Positions 36,905 through 47,619 of a stretch of 64,000 bases of DNA are shown here, one piece after another (the first letter of the stretch is position 1; each line of letters opens with the position of its first letter). The stretch spans positions 412,318-476,317 of the forward strand of contig JXTB01000018.1 in the NCBI GenBank assembly GCA_002914805.1. Reading direction: 5' to 3'. This DNA comes from Parasponia andersonii (lineage: Eukaryota; Streptophyta; Magnoliopsida; Rosales; Cannabaceae). Below the pieces are notes generated by a model. It searched no databases, was not told where the DNA came from, and worked only from the letters and a program-made list of their open reading frames with translations. The position numbers and the translations under genes are program-made.

Positions 36905-38168
36905 AGTTTAGGATAATTCTAATAATTACATATTATAGTGACGAGTAGGATCGATCCGATGAGAAATTAGTCTAATTAAGTTACTACTAATCACAAGGTG
37001 ATTTGAAGAAATTGAGAATTAAAACTAAAATAAAATAAGAAAATAAATAGGTCAAGGTTCATCCGTCACCACTAAAATATCCTATTAACTAATTACCAGA
37101 TTTTAATAGCTAAATATCTAAGTTGACAATTGTAGATAGCCAGCAAACACGCAACTATCCATATCTTTCTTTAGGTCAAATTCTAAGTAGACAAATGTCG
37201 TACCTAATTTCTTTCGATTAAATAACCTAAGCAAACTCTAGAATTAATTAAAAAAAAAGCATTAAGTTGAGAAAAATATTAGATTGTTCTAGATTAATCT
37301 CATAAATGCAAAATCTAACTGATGTTTTATTTTTTTAATTATAATTAACTCATTAAATGATTAACTTAACTATAGTTTTACTACCTAGGATTGATACGAT
37401 AAACGTCAATACCTAATTTTAGCTTTTGAATTCTATCTAGATTATTTATTGGACCTCCTAGACAAATAAAGATATAATTCATAAATCATTAATAGACATG
37501 GAAGAGCATAAATAAATTTTAAATAAACAACTAATTGTATAAAATCTAGTAAATTAAAGAATAATCATGTTTAGGGTTTGGATCTAGCATATATAAAAGA
37601 ATGAAAAGAATAAACATCATGCTAGAATTAAGAAAACAAGAGAAAAAACTAAAAGGAAAGGAGCAAGAATAAAGATGGTTGTTGCGGCTCCTAAACTCTC
37701 TTCCTCTCTCTCTAGGCTATAGTATTTTTTGTGGCTCCTAGGTATGAATGACTGACTTTCCTCTGAGTTAAAGGCTCTTATTTATAGACAAATAGGTCTA
37801 GCAAGTATCTAGGTCAAGTTTCGCACAAATAAGAAATATCAGGTCGTCAAAATACTTAAAGTAAATGGCTCTACGGACCTCCTGCACAGTGGCTCATAGA
37901 TTGGCACACTGTGGTGTCTAAGTTTTGGTACTTTCATTTTTCAAGAATAGCAACTCGGCACCATTTTTTGTCGGCTCATCCAACTTTGCTCGTTACAGCC
38001 CGTTTACGACTCGTTTCAACTATTTTTCATAATTTAATCTCCAAAATTCCTAGAAACACAATAACAACATAATTAGGCTTAGATATATATATATATATAT
38101 ATATATATAAACACTAACAAAGCATTATAGAAAATAACTATTATATAATTATAAAATTAACTCCTATC
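36905..38168 (-). repeat. Retroelement-like remnant, minus strand
   Basis: On the minus strand it starts TGATAGGAGTTAATTTTATA at 38168, a common LTR-type start. Its left part (36940-37500) resembles, in opposite orientation, 52480-52950: both have GATCGA(A/T)CC near one edge, AAATAAATAGGT, and similarly spaced TTAGTTACTAA / TAATTAG blocks. The segment contains a (TA)n tract (38081-38108). No coding domain, no second LTR or target duplication confirmed. Confidence 0.4.
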
Positions 38169-38850
38169 AGTAATCAATATTGATTTGTATAATTCTACAT
38201 TTTTTGAAATATTTTTTTCGTAGTTTAAATTTTTGTCTATTTGATTCATACATTTCTGGTCATAGTATATATAATTTTTGTTGTGATTTATAAAACTAAT
38301 GTTGTCTAATGAGTTTTTATGAATATATTTAATACTTTCTTGTTTAATTCATATATTTCTAGTCTTGGTATATATGATTTTTGTGATGACATATGGTATT
38401 CCTCCTCATTCTTCTTTCTTTTCTTTTCTCTTCATTTTTAGTTTTCTAGCATCATGCTTTTTTACTGTTTATTCTTTTATATTGTCACTAGATTAACTTT
38501 AGGTTAGGTTAAGGGTAATTTCTAAGCCCTAGATATGAATATTCATTAGTTTTTTGATTTTATATGTCAATTGCTATTTTTTAGAATTGTTATTATTATT
38601 TCGTAATTTGATGATTATGATTTCTATTTCGTGTATTTACATGTGTAACTATATTATGCATAATAGATATCTATGCCTATATTAGATTCCAAATCTATAA
38701 TTGTCTAGATTTCTAATAACAGTAGCAAAATATTGGAGATTTGTCAATGCATAAGGTGGATTAGGTGAAGAAAAGAAAAGAAAGGAATAAATTAGCTGTA
38801 TACCATTTTTTCCTCATTAATTAAATCTACCAACATACCACTTTTTGAAA

Positions 38851-39095
38851 TGAATTTTTGATGAATTCTTGACGAATTCCTGATGATCTTGACAGATTCT
38901 TGATATCAACGGCAATATTGATGGATTCTTGATGAATTTTTAACGGATTCTTGATGATCTTGATGGATTCTTGACATTGGCCGGGATCTTAATGGGTTCT
39001 TGATGAATTCTTAATAAATTCTTGATAATCTTGATGGATTCTTGACAGATTCTCAATGTCAGTAGTAATCGGGACAGATTCTTGACTAATTCTCT
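38851..39095. repeat. Degenerate short tandem repeat (GATTCTTGATGAATTCTTGAC type)
   Basis: Successive imperfect units of roughly 20-30 bp built on GATTCTTGAT and GAATTCTTGA(C/T), about ten in all, with a repeated longer phrase GATCTTGATGGATTCTTGAC at 38950 and 39030. It sits just outside the left end of Gypsy copy B. Confidence 0.75.
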
Positions 39096-39328
39096 CCAAA
39101 AAACGGTAGAATCTATTATTGGAGGTAAATTTAATTAAATATTTGAAAAAATAGAAATTATCTACTTAACCTAAAAGAAAGAAGAACAAAGAAAAGAAGG
39201 CGGGCCATAGTTTTGTCTTTTGCTAAATTAAGAGAACAATATGAGATTCGGTGAAGGAAAAAGGAAGGAGGGCTATGTAAATTTTTTTGGCAATTTTCTT
39301 TTCACGGCCGCATAATCTTCGTGGATGT

Positions 39329-40160
39329 TGTGGGACTCGTTCCCAAGTCATACGCCACGTGGACGATTAAGTGGCAGAACAGGTCACAAAAGGGGCCCGC
39401 TGTCCGACAGGTATCGAGAGTGATTAGCTAAACGCCACGCGGGTCACATGTGATATCACAATCGGCCATTGGGCTGTCCGAGGTTAGGGCCGAGCCCATC
39501 ACAGACCCTGGACAGTCTCGGCCCAGTCCGACCCTTACCTCGACAGCTGGGGGGGTCGGAAGCCCCAAGGGTCTTCCACCAGAATACAATGGAAAGCAAC
39601 TCATAACTCTAGACCCAGACAGAGCATTTAATACGATCTTGGGTAGGCGTGCGTAAGGGGCAAGCCATTATGACAGAACGGCGATTTATCCAAATCTCAC
39701 CCCTGACAGACTCAAGCCGTAGGAGACGGCAGAAATCAGGCTACGACGATACAAAGGAGATCACGGTAATCTCGGCTCGTGACCTCTGGGAAAAACTTCG
39801 AGGAGAAAGGTACTCAGTCCTGAGATTGAGACCCACATGGTTCACAATCTCAGGACTATATATATATGAGCCATGCATTCCCGAGAGGGGCATGTATGCT
39901 TACAAAAAGAAGTATATAAAAAAAAGATTATGAGCAAGAAACAAACATAAACTCATATAGAACTAATTCCTTGCTATCCTGAATAAAAGATAAACCACTG
40001 ACTTAAGCATCGGAGAGTCTTTGCAGGTGACCATTACTGCCTCTCCGACCCTGCCTGGAGTTCAGAGCACTTTGGGATAGCGAGGACACGTGGACAGTTG
40101 AAGAATATAGTATCAGCGGTTCAGAGACACGTGGACAGCTGGTGAAAAATCGCTCCAATA
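39329..40160 (+). repeat. 5' LTR of Gypsy copy B
   Basis: 832 bp, starting TGTGGGACTCG and ending CTCCAATA. A TATATATATATGAG promoter-like motif lies near 39857-39870. Directly preceded by the target duplication GATGT. Confidence 0.92.
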
Positions 40161-40180
40161 GTTTAGCACCGTCTGTGGGA
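40161..40180 (+). other. Primer-binding region of Gypsy copy B
   Basis: GTTTAGCACCGTCTGTGGGA directly follows the 5' LTR. The GCACCGTCTGTGGGA form is characteristic of Tat-group leaders in plants. The matching tRNA was not identified. Confidence 0.6.
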
Positions 40181-40185
40181 AAAGG

Positions 40186-41960
40186 TTGAGCGTGAGAAAA
40201 AGAGTAGGAGACTCACGATCGCGCTCTCTCCGAACAAAAAGTCATACAACGTCTGATGGCACCCTCAAGGATGACAACCAGGAGCACACGTCCCGACACC
40301 GAAGGAAGCTCCGAAGAAGCACGACAGATCTGGAGCAGAAGCTGGATCAGATGCTCGCCGCCCTGACGGAAGCAAACTGGAAGGTAGAAATGGCCCACGA
40401 GGCCGTCCTGGGTTAGACGAAGTCACAGAGGTACGCAGAGATAACTCCCGCCTCGAAGGGCTGCTGGCGAGCGAAGACAGGACCCAGCGGAGAGAAGACT
40501 TTGACGAAGAGGTCCAACAAGAATTCGGAAGTCAACCGCGAGGAGAAGTCCCTGCCCCATCCGGATCACGGATGCAGGGGGCGCGGTAAAGCCAGTCGAG
40601 ATCCCTCCAAACCAGGGGGGCGATGGGCAGAAGACACCATGGAAGCCCAGGAGGTATGCCTCCCGACTGGAAACAAGAGATGATGGCGGAGTTGGGTAAG
40701 AGACTCAGGGCCCATCACAACCAGACCCCCGACGATCTGGCAGAGCAAACTGTGTGAGGAATCAACCGGATGGCCTTCGCCGACTGGATCCAGATGGAGC
40801 CCAGGCCGAGGGACTTCACGACCCCGACCTTCCAGGTAGTTCAAGGGGAAAACTGACCCCCTCGATCACATATACCACTTTCAACAGAAGATGGCCTTGG
40901 AAACTAGGGACGAGGCTGTGACCTGTAAAGTTTTCTCTACGACCCTGGCGGGACCAGCCCTACTATGGTTTAGACAGCTCCAGGAGAAATCTATAAACGG
41001 GTTCGAAGATTTCTGAAAACTTTTCCTAAAGTAGTACGCATGTGTCCGGAGACAGCAAAAAACCATGCGAGATCTAGACCGGTTAGAGCAGGCCACAGAT
41101 GAGTCCCCGCAAGAGTATCTCTCGCGTTTCCTCGAGGTAATATCCTTGATCCATAACGCCGACTCGGTCCAAGCCTCTGGCACATTTGTCAGGAGCCTAC
41201 AGCCAGGATCAATGCTATTGGACCACCTCCTTTTGAATCTTCCGTACGATATGGCGGACGTCCAGGCGAAGTCAAATAGGGTATTCAAGGTGCTAGAAAG
41301 CCACCAGAAGGCACCCAAGACCTCCGCCGCGATAACAATGACGCCGGTACAAACCCTGTCCCCGCAAGGGTTGAAAAGGCCTTCACCGGGCCAAGGGCCG
41401 GCTTCGAAGCAGGAAGCCCCCATCTGAGACAGTCAGGAAGGTGGCAAGAGGAGGAAGATATCCCGTGATCCTCTGCCGAAGTATGAGCTCAACATGTCGA
41501 TCGAGGTGATCTACCTCCAAAACAAGGCACGAGCATTTTCAAAGACCCACCCAAATCTGGCGTCCCTGAGCATATGAAGAACAGGAACAGGTATTGCCAA
41601 TTTCACAAGGACTTCGGGCACGATACCATCCACTGCCGCATCCTTTACGCACAAGTTATGATGGCGATCCACACCGGCAGGTTGAAACAGTATGTGAAAA
41701 CCGGCGGAACCCAGCCGCTGGAAGACGTCACTAGGCCTGAAAAAGGGAAGCAGACCCAAGCCTCTGGGTCAGGAGAGCAGACCCTGAGGATAGTGCCGAC
41801 CATCGTGGGTAGGCCAGAGCCGACCCAGGATCGAGAGGAGAAGGAAAAATGCCTCAAAAGAGCTGAGGGAAGGGTGAAGCGCCTGAGGCAGATGAGCCAT
41901 TCCGTCAACCATTTGATGTCGGGAGAAAGCTGCACCTCTGCCGCCCCCATCATTTTCACC
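40186..41960 (+). pseudogene. gag region of Gypsy copy B
   Basis: Forward-strand segments resemble Tat gag. A basic/Ser-rich start near 40186 is followed by the gag core, with LAGPALLWFRQLQ near 40944-40982 and LDRLEQATDESPQEYLSRF at 41074-41130. Further on is a nucleocapsid-type motif, YCQFHKDFGHDTIHC, at 41592-41636. Broken; not reconstructed. Confidence 0.8.
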
Positions 41961-42007
41961 CCGCAAGATTTAACTACGGTACGCCTGCCTCACGATGACC
42001 CCCCAGT

Positions 42008-42299
42008 GTTATCTCTGCGTACCTCTGCGACTTCGTCCCTCAAACCGAGGATAGCCTCGTGGGCCATCTCTGCCTTCTGGTTTGCTTCCGTCAGGGCGGC
42101 GAGCATCTAATCCAGCTACTGCTCCAGATCTGGTCGTGCTTCTCAGGAGCTCCCTTCGGCGTCGGGATGTGTGCTCCTGGTTGTCATCCTCGAGGGTGCC
42201 ATCAGACGTTGTATTGCTTTTTGTTCGGGGAGAACGCGATCGTGAGTCTCCTACTCTTTTTCTCATGCTCAACCTTTTCCCACAGACGGTGCCAAACTG
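42008..42299 (-). repeat. Inverted copy of the leader/gag start inside Gypsy copy B
   Basis: About 290 bp that reads on the minus strand like 40161-40455 on the plus strand: the primer-binding-type motif GTTTGGCACCGTCTGTGGGA, then GAGCATGAGAAAAAGAG, then the same basic gag start (RKRVGDSRSRS). The arms are roughly 90 percent alike and separated by about 1.55 kb. It must come from a different source copy or an older event, since it carries its own substitutions. Confidence 0.8.
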
Positions 42300-45200
42300 T
42301 TCATCAAGGAAGACGGCAAACAGAAACCGGTGTTTTATATAAGTCGCATGCTCCTAGATGCCGAGACGCGATATAGTGTGGCAGAAAAGCTAGTCCTCGC
42401 TCTGGTCAACGCTAAAAAGAAACTCCGGCAGTACTTTGAGTCACACTCGGTCACCGTGTATACAGATTTCCCCATCCGTCAAATTTTGGCCAAGCCAGAC
42501 CTGTCGGGACGATGACCAAATGGGCCATCGAGCTGGGAATATACGATATCGAGTATCGGCCTCGAGCGGCGAAGAAAGGACAGGTCATGGCAGATTTTTT
42601 GGTGTAAATCGAATCCTTCGGCGAGCAGCACGACCCATCTTAGATGTCTCAACTTCACCCCCCTTCAGCCTGAATGCTCTACACTGACGGATCCACGAAT
42701 GCCTCAGGGTCAAGTATCGGGATAGTCTTGTAGACCCCAACGAGTCTCAGAGTTGAGAAAGCATTGAGGCTCAGCTTCCAGGTGACTAACAATGAGGCAG
42801 AGTACGATGCACTGCTGCAAGGCCTTGAGCTGGCACTGTACTTCGGAGTGGAGAACATCGCAGTAAAGACTGACTCGCAGTTGATCGCGGGTCAGGTCAG
42901 GGGAAACTTCGAAGTAAAAGAACCGAGGTTGCACAGGTACTTCTCCAAGGTAATGGGGGCAAAAGCTCGCTTTGGCAATTTCAATATCGAACCGATCCCC
43001 AGGGAGATGAACCAGAGGGCCGACGAGCTAGCTAAGACTGTGTCAATCAGGGGAACGACTGGAAGCATAGAAGTTCTCCTAGAAGGCGGGAGTATGGAGG
43101 ACCCCCCGCAGACCCCTGCGCACCAGGTGTTTGCAACCGGAGCTGCTGACGAAGGGTGGATGAAGCCCATCACCCAGTATTTGACGTTGGGGAACCTGCC
43201 CGCAGACCCCCAAGAAGCAAGGTCAGTCAGATTGAAAGTTGCTAGATACTCAATGGTGGGTGAACAACTATACAGGAGATCGACAATGAGTCCGATGCTA
43301 CGGTGTATAAGTCCCGTCGAAGCGCAAAAACTGATGGAGGAAATCCACGAGGAAGTATGTGGCAACCACTCTGGTGGACACAGCCTCGCCCACAAGGCTC
43401 TAACGGCCGGATACTTTTGGCCATACATGATGGCAAAGGTAGCCCGATTCGTCAAAAAATGTGATAAATGCTAGAGGTTCGCCCCAATGAAACGTCAGTC
43501 CACGGAGGCACTTCATTCGGACATAACTCCTTGGCCGTTTGCCAAATGGGGTCTGGACATCGTCGGAGAGCTCTCCAGAAGTCTAGGGGGAAAGAGGTAC
43601 GTCCTGCTGGCCACAGATTACTTCACCAAATAGGTAGAGGCTGAAGCCTACACGATAGTTAATAAGGCAGACACGATTAACTTCATCTGGAAAAATATAA
43701 TCTGTCGATTTGGGATCCCGAAAGAGATACATGCCGATCACGGCATGCAGTTCCAAAATGCTAAGCTCAAGGATTTGTGCGAGCTGTATGATATAAGGCT
43801 CAGTTTCTCTTCCGTGAACTACCCTCAGAGGAACGGCCAAGCAGAGGCGACGAACAAAGCCATATTCAGCAACATCAAAAAGAACTTGTAAGAGGCTAAA
43901 GGCAAGTGGTTATAAGAACTGCCGGCCATTGTGTGGGCCCATCGAACCACAGAGCGGAGGTTTACTGGAAGAATACCATTCGCCATGGTCTACAGATCAG
44001 AGGCTATGATCCCGACCGAGGTCGGCCTCCCGACCCTCCGCTCCAAAGTAGTAAAAGATGCCCCCTTAAACGAACGTCAGTTAAGCCGCAACACAGACCT
44101 CCTGGAAGAAACGAGAAACATGGCCCTGGTCCACCTGGCTTCATANCTCCAAGGTAATGGGGGCAAAAGCTCGCTTTGGCAATTTCAATATCGAACCGAT
44201 CCCCAGGGAGATGAACCAGAGGGCCGACGAGCTAGCTAAGACTGTGTCAATCAGGGGAACGACTGGAAGCATAGAAGTTCTCCTAGAAGGCGGGAGTATG
44301 GAGGACCCCCCGCAGACCCCTGCGCACCAGGTGTTTGCAACCGGAGCTGCTGACGAAGGGTGGATGAAGCCCATCACCCAGTATTTGACGTTGGGGAACC
44401 TGCCCGCAGACCCCCAAGAAGCAAGGTCAGTCAGATTGAAAGTTGCTAGATACTCAATGGTGGGTGAACAACTATACAGGAGATCGACAATGAGTCCGAT
44501 GCTACGGTGTATAAGTCCCGTCGAAGCGCAAAAACTGATGGAGGAAATCCACGAGGAAGTATGTGGCAACCACTCTGGTGGACACAGCCTCGCCCACAAG
44601 GCTCTAACGGCCGGATACTTTTGGCCATACATGATGGCAAAGGTAGCCCGATTCGTCAAAAAATGTGATAAATGCTAGAGGTTCGCCCCAATGAAACGTC
44701 AGTCCACGGAGGCACTTCATTCGGACATAACTCCTTGGCCGTTTGCCAAATGGGGTCTGGACATCATCGGAGAGCTCTCCAGAAGTCTAGGGGGAAAGAG
44801 GTACATCCTGCTGGCCACAGATTACTTCACCAAATAGGTAGAGGCTGAAGCCTACACGATAGTTAATAAGGCAGACACGATTAACTTCATCTGGAAAAAT
44901 ATAATCTGTCGATTTGGGATCCCGAAAGAGATACATGCCGATCACGGCATGCAGTTCCAAAATGCTAAGCTCAAGGATTTGTGCGAGCTGTATGATATAA
45001 GGCTCAGTTTCTCTTCCGTGAACTACCCTCAGAGGAACGGCCAAGCAGAGGCGACGAACAAAGCCATATTCAGCAACATCAAAAAGAACTTGTAAGAGGC
45101 TAAAGGCAAGTGGTTATAAGAACTGCCGGCCATTGTGTGGGCCCATCGAACCACAGAGCGGAGGTTTACTGGAAGAATACCATTCGCCATGGTCTACAGA

Positions 45201-45586
45201 TCAGAGGCTATGATCCCGACCGAGGTCGGCCTCCCGACCCTCCGCTCCAAAGTAGTAAAAGATGCCCCCTTAAACGAACGTCAGTTAAGCCGCAACACAG
45301 ACCTCCTGGAAGAAACGAGAAACATGGCCCTGGTCCACCTGGCTTCATACCACCAGCAGGCTAGGTCCTACTACGCAAAAAAGGTTAGTGCCCGACGATT
45401 TAATGCCAGAGATTGGGTCCTGAAAGTTAGAACAGGGAATTCCTCGAAACTGGACTCCAATTGGATCGGGCCCTATGAGGTGGTCAAAGTGCTCGACAAT
45501 GGTGCGTATATCCTAAAGAAACTCAAGACCGAGAAAAATTTTCCGAACACGTGGAACGCTCAGCACTTGAAAAAGTATCACATGTA
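42300..45586 (+). pseudogene. RNase H - second RNase H - integrase region of Gypsy copy B
   Basis: Recognised in order: Gypsy RNase H (KPVFYISRMLLDAETRYS, FESHSVTVYTDFPIRQIL) at about 42305-42600; a second RNase H of archaeal type, with YTDGSTNASGS near 42680 and NNEAEYDALLQGLELAL at 42788-42838; an H2C2 zinc region (HEEVCGNHSGGH ... CDKC) at about 43345-43474; and integrase core and C-terminal sequence (KWGLDI, ATDYFTK, FGIPKEIHADHG, YPQRNGQAEA, ending LKKYHM at 45586). The stretch from the second RNase H into integrase is present twice in tandem (see the separate entry). Broken; not reconstructed. Confidence 0.85.
42943..45349 (+). repeat. 1.2-kb tandem duplication with an N at the junction
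   Basis: Segments 42943-44145 and 44147-45349 are the same 1203 bp, differing at only a couple of positions (for example GTACGTCC/GTACATCC). The single base between them, 44146, is N. Such high identity with an ambiguous base exactly at the join suggests either a very recent duplication or an assembly join error. Confidence 0.9.
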
Positions 45587-45611
45587 AGGCACATACATAT
45601 GATGTAAGACC

Positions 45612-45935
45612 ATGTGAATGCCTATGTTGTTGAAAAGCTTAAATCCAAAATAGGTCAAGTTCCCTTTTTGCCGCATGGATTTATCTTTTGGGTTGCTATA
45701 GAAAAGGGGTCTACCCACCGTGGCAGACCCCACACACTATTCACGCATGAAACCCATGTGAATGCTTATATTATTAAAAAGCTTAATTCTGAAACAGGTC
45801 AGGTCTTCTGCCACATGGAAAAGGGTCTACCCACAGTGGCAGACCCCATTTTTTATTTGCACAGGCAAGAAATCATACCGGGCTGCTACAGAAAAGGGGT
45901 CCGCCCACAGTGGCAGACCCCACGCCTCAGTTACA
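45612..45935 (+). repeat. First 3' repeat block of Gypsy copy B (~145-bp units)
   Basis: CATGTGAATGC(C/T)TAT followed by AAAAGCTTAA and later GTCTACCCAC(C/A)GTGGCAGACCCC occurs starting at 45612 and 45757. The GGTC(T/C)(A/G)CCCAC..TGGCAGACCCC phrase appears three times (45709, 45824, 45898). Confidence 0.75.
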
Positions 45936-46745
45936 GACCTCAAAAACGATCGTACTATGGGGATCACGTCGCTTGTCGATGACCCGAGAAAACGTAAGAA
46001 GAGGAAATAGCTGCACAACCAAAAAGTTGCCAGCAGACCTCGAAAACGATCGTACTATAGGGATCACATCGACTGTCGACGACCCGAGAAAACGTACGAA
46101 GAGGAAAGAGCTGTGCAACCAAAAACTTGCGAAAAGACCTCGAAAACGATCGTACTATGGGGATCACGTCGCCTGTCGACGACCCGAGAAAACGTACGAA
46201 GAGGAAAGAGCTACGCAACCAAAAACTTGCAGCAGACCTCGAAAACGATTGTACTATGGGGATCACGTCACCTGTCGACGACCCGAGAAAATGTACGAAG
46301 AGGAAAGAGCTGCGCAACCAAAAACTTGCGAGTAGACCTCGAAAACGATCGTACTATGGGGATCACGTCGCCTGTCGATGACTCGAGAAAATGTACAAAG
46401 AGGAAAGAGCTGCGCAACCAAAAACTTACCAGTAGACCTCGAAAACAATCGTACTATGGGGATCACGTCACTTGTCGATGATCCGAGAAAACGTACGAAG
46501 AGGGAGGAGCTGTGAAACCAAAACTTGCCAGCAGACCTCAAACACGATCATACTTTGGGGATCATGTCACTTGTCGACGACCCGAGAAAATGTAAGAAGA
46601 GGGAGGAGATGCGCAACTAAAACTTGCCAGTAGACCTTGAAAACGATTGTACTCTGGGAATCAAATCGTGCAATAAAACGCTTGTCGGTAAGCCGAGAAA
46701 ACGTACGAGGAGAAAAGGGGTATGCAACTCAAAAGCTTGCCAGCA
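45936..46745 (+). repeat. ~100-bp tandem array in the 3' region of Gypsy copy B
   Basis: Eight units, starting GACCTCGAAAACGAT or variants at 45936, 46036, 46136, 46235, 46335, 46435, 46534 and 46633. Internal landmarks are GTACTATGGGGATCACGTC, GTCGACGACCCGAGAAAA and AGAGGAAAGAGCTGCGCAACC. Units are similar but not identical, with the last two most diverged. Because 100 is not a multiple of three, each frame stays open for a stretch and gives spurious repetitive open frames on both strands. Variable tandem repeats between pol and the 3' LTR are known in Tat-group elements and can seed satellites. Confidence 0.9.
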
Positions 46746-46945
46746 GACCCCCTAAGGAACATTTTAGCAACACGAAGAGCTAAAGGAAAGCAGGGTCGGG
46801 ATCCACCCGTTGGAAGTGGACCCTCCCTAAGAAATATTTTAGCTATACGAATGGCTAAAGGAAAGCAGGGTCGGGATCCACCCGTTGGAAGTGGACCCTC
46901 CCTAAGGAGCGTTTTGGCTATACGAAGAGATAAAGGAAAGCAGGC
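46746..46945 (+). repeat. ~75-bp tandem array, three units
   Basis: Units start GACCC(T/C)CCCTAAG at 46746, 46819 and 46894, then ATTTTAGCTATACGA, GCTAAAGGAAAGCAGGGTC and GGATCCACCCGTTGGAAGT. The third unit is cut short. Third member of the nested repeat blocks of copy B. Confidence 0.85.
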
Positions 46946-47619
46946 TCTGCTCGGGGGATGGTTTATTTGCACTTGGGCAGGTTGTGAACGAATTTGGAGT
47001 CTACTCGTTAGAAGTAGTCCAGTACCAAACTAAACGTGAAGATAGAAATTAAGATTAAAGTTTGTTTATTATGTCCTAAAAATAAAAAGTGCACGATCAA
47101 CAATGGTGCGCGCCCATAAGCCCTATTTACGGGAGGCAGGTCGCGAACGGACTCGTAGGGAGACATCGGAGTGGTAGTGCCCTGTTTGTTCCCAGTAAGA
47201 GCTAAGCCCAGGCCTTCTCCTTTGCAATGATGGGTCCAAACAATGGTCGACCAATCCCTGGAGCTGGTCCCGAGCGCGGTCTCATTTGGGGTCAGAGAAG
47301 TCCAGCCATACGCGCGGGTGGAACTCTACCAAAACAAGCCATAACAGAAGTTATACCTCCGTAAAACCGGATGAGTCAAAGCTCGCATCCCTATCTCCGG
47401 AACTAATCTTAATAGTCATAGCTCGAGAAAGACTCACCAATAGTCCGAAATCGTGCCCATCTGAGTCATCCATAATTATTTATACAGACGGCTACAACAA
47501 GGTCTAACTCTACCCCGGACACGGTCAACAAAGAAAAAAAAAATAGACTAAAGAGAATTGCACTGTTTTTATTATTTATACGGAGGATTACAATGAGGGT
47601 CAGCTTTACAAATGTACAA
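46946..47619. other. Spacer between repeat arrays and antisense region of copy B
   Basis: No recognised domain. On the minus strand AATAATAAAAACAG (about 47563-47576) could act as a poly(A) signal for the antisense transcript. Confidence 0.45.

Noticed and set aside
42892-43455. Minus-strand 187-residue frame, repeated at 44141-44659
   Set aside because: Mirror of the RNase H/integrase coding strand, which has clear domain motifs on the plus strand.
45910-46541. Repetitive open frames on both strands as a repeat protein gene
   Set aside because: They arise from the ~100-bp tandem array, whose period shifts the reading frame each unit, and they occur on both strands equally.
45936-46745. CRISPR-like array
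   Set aside because: Whole ~100-bp units repeat without unique spacers, inside a plant retroelement.
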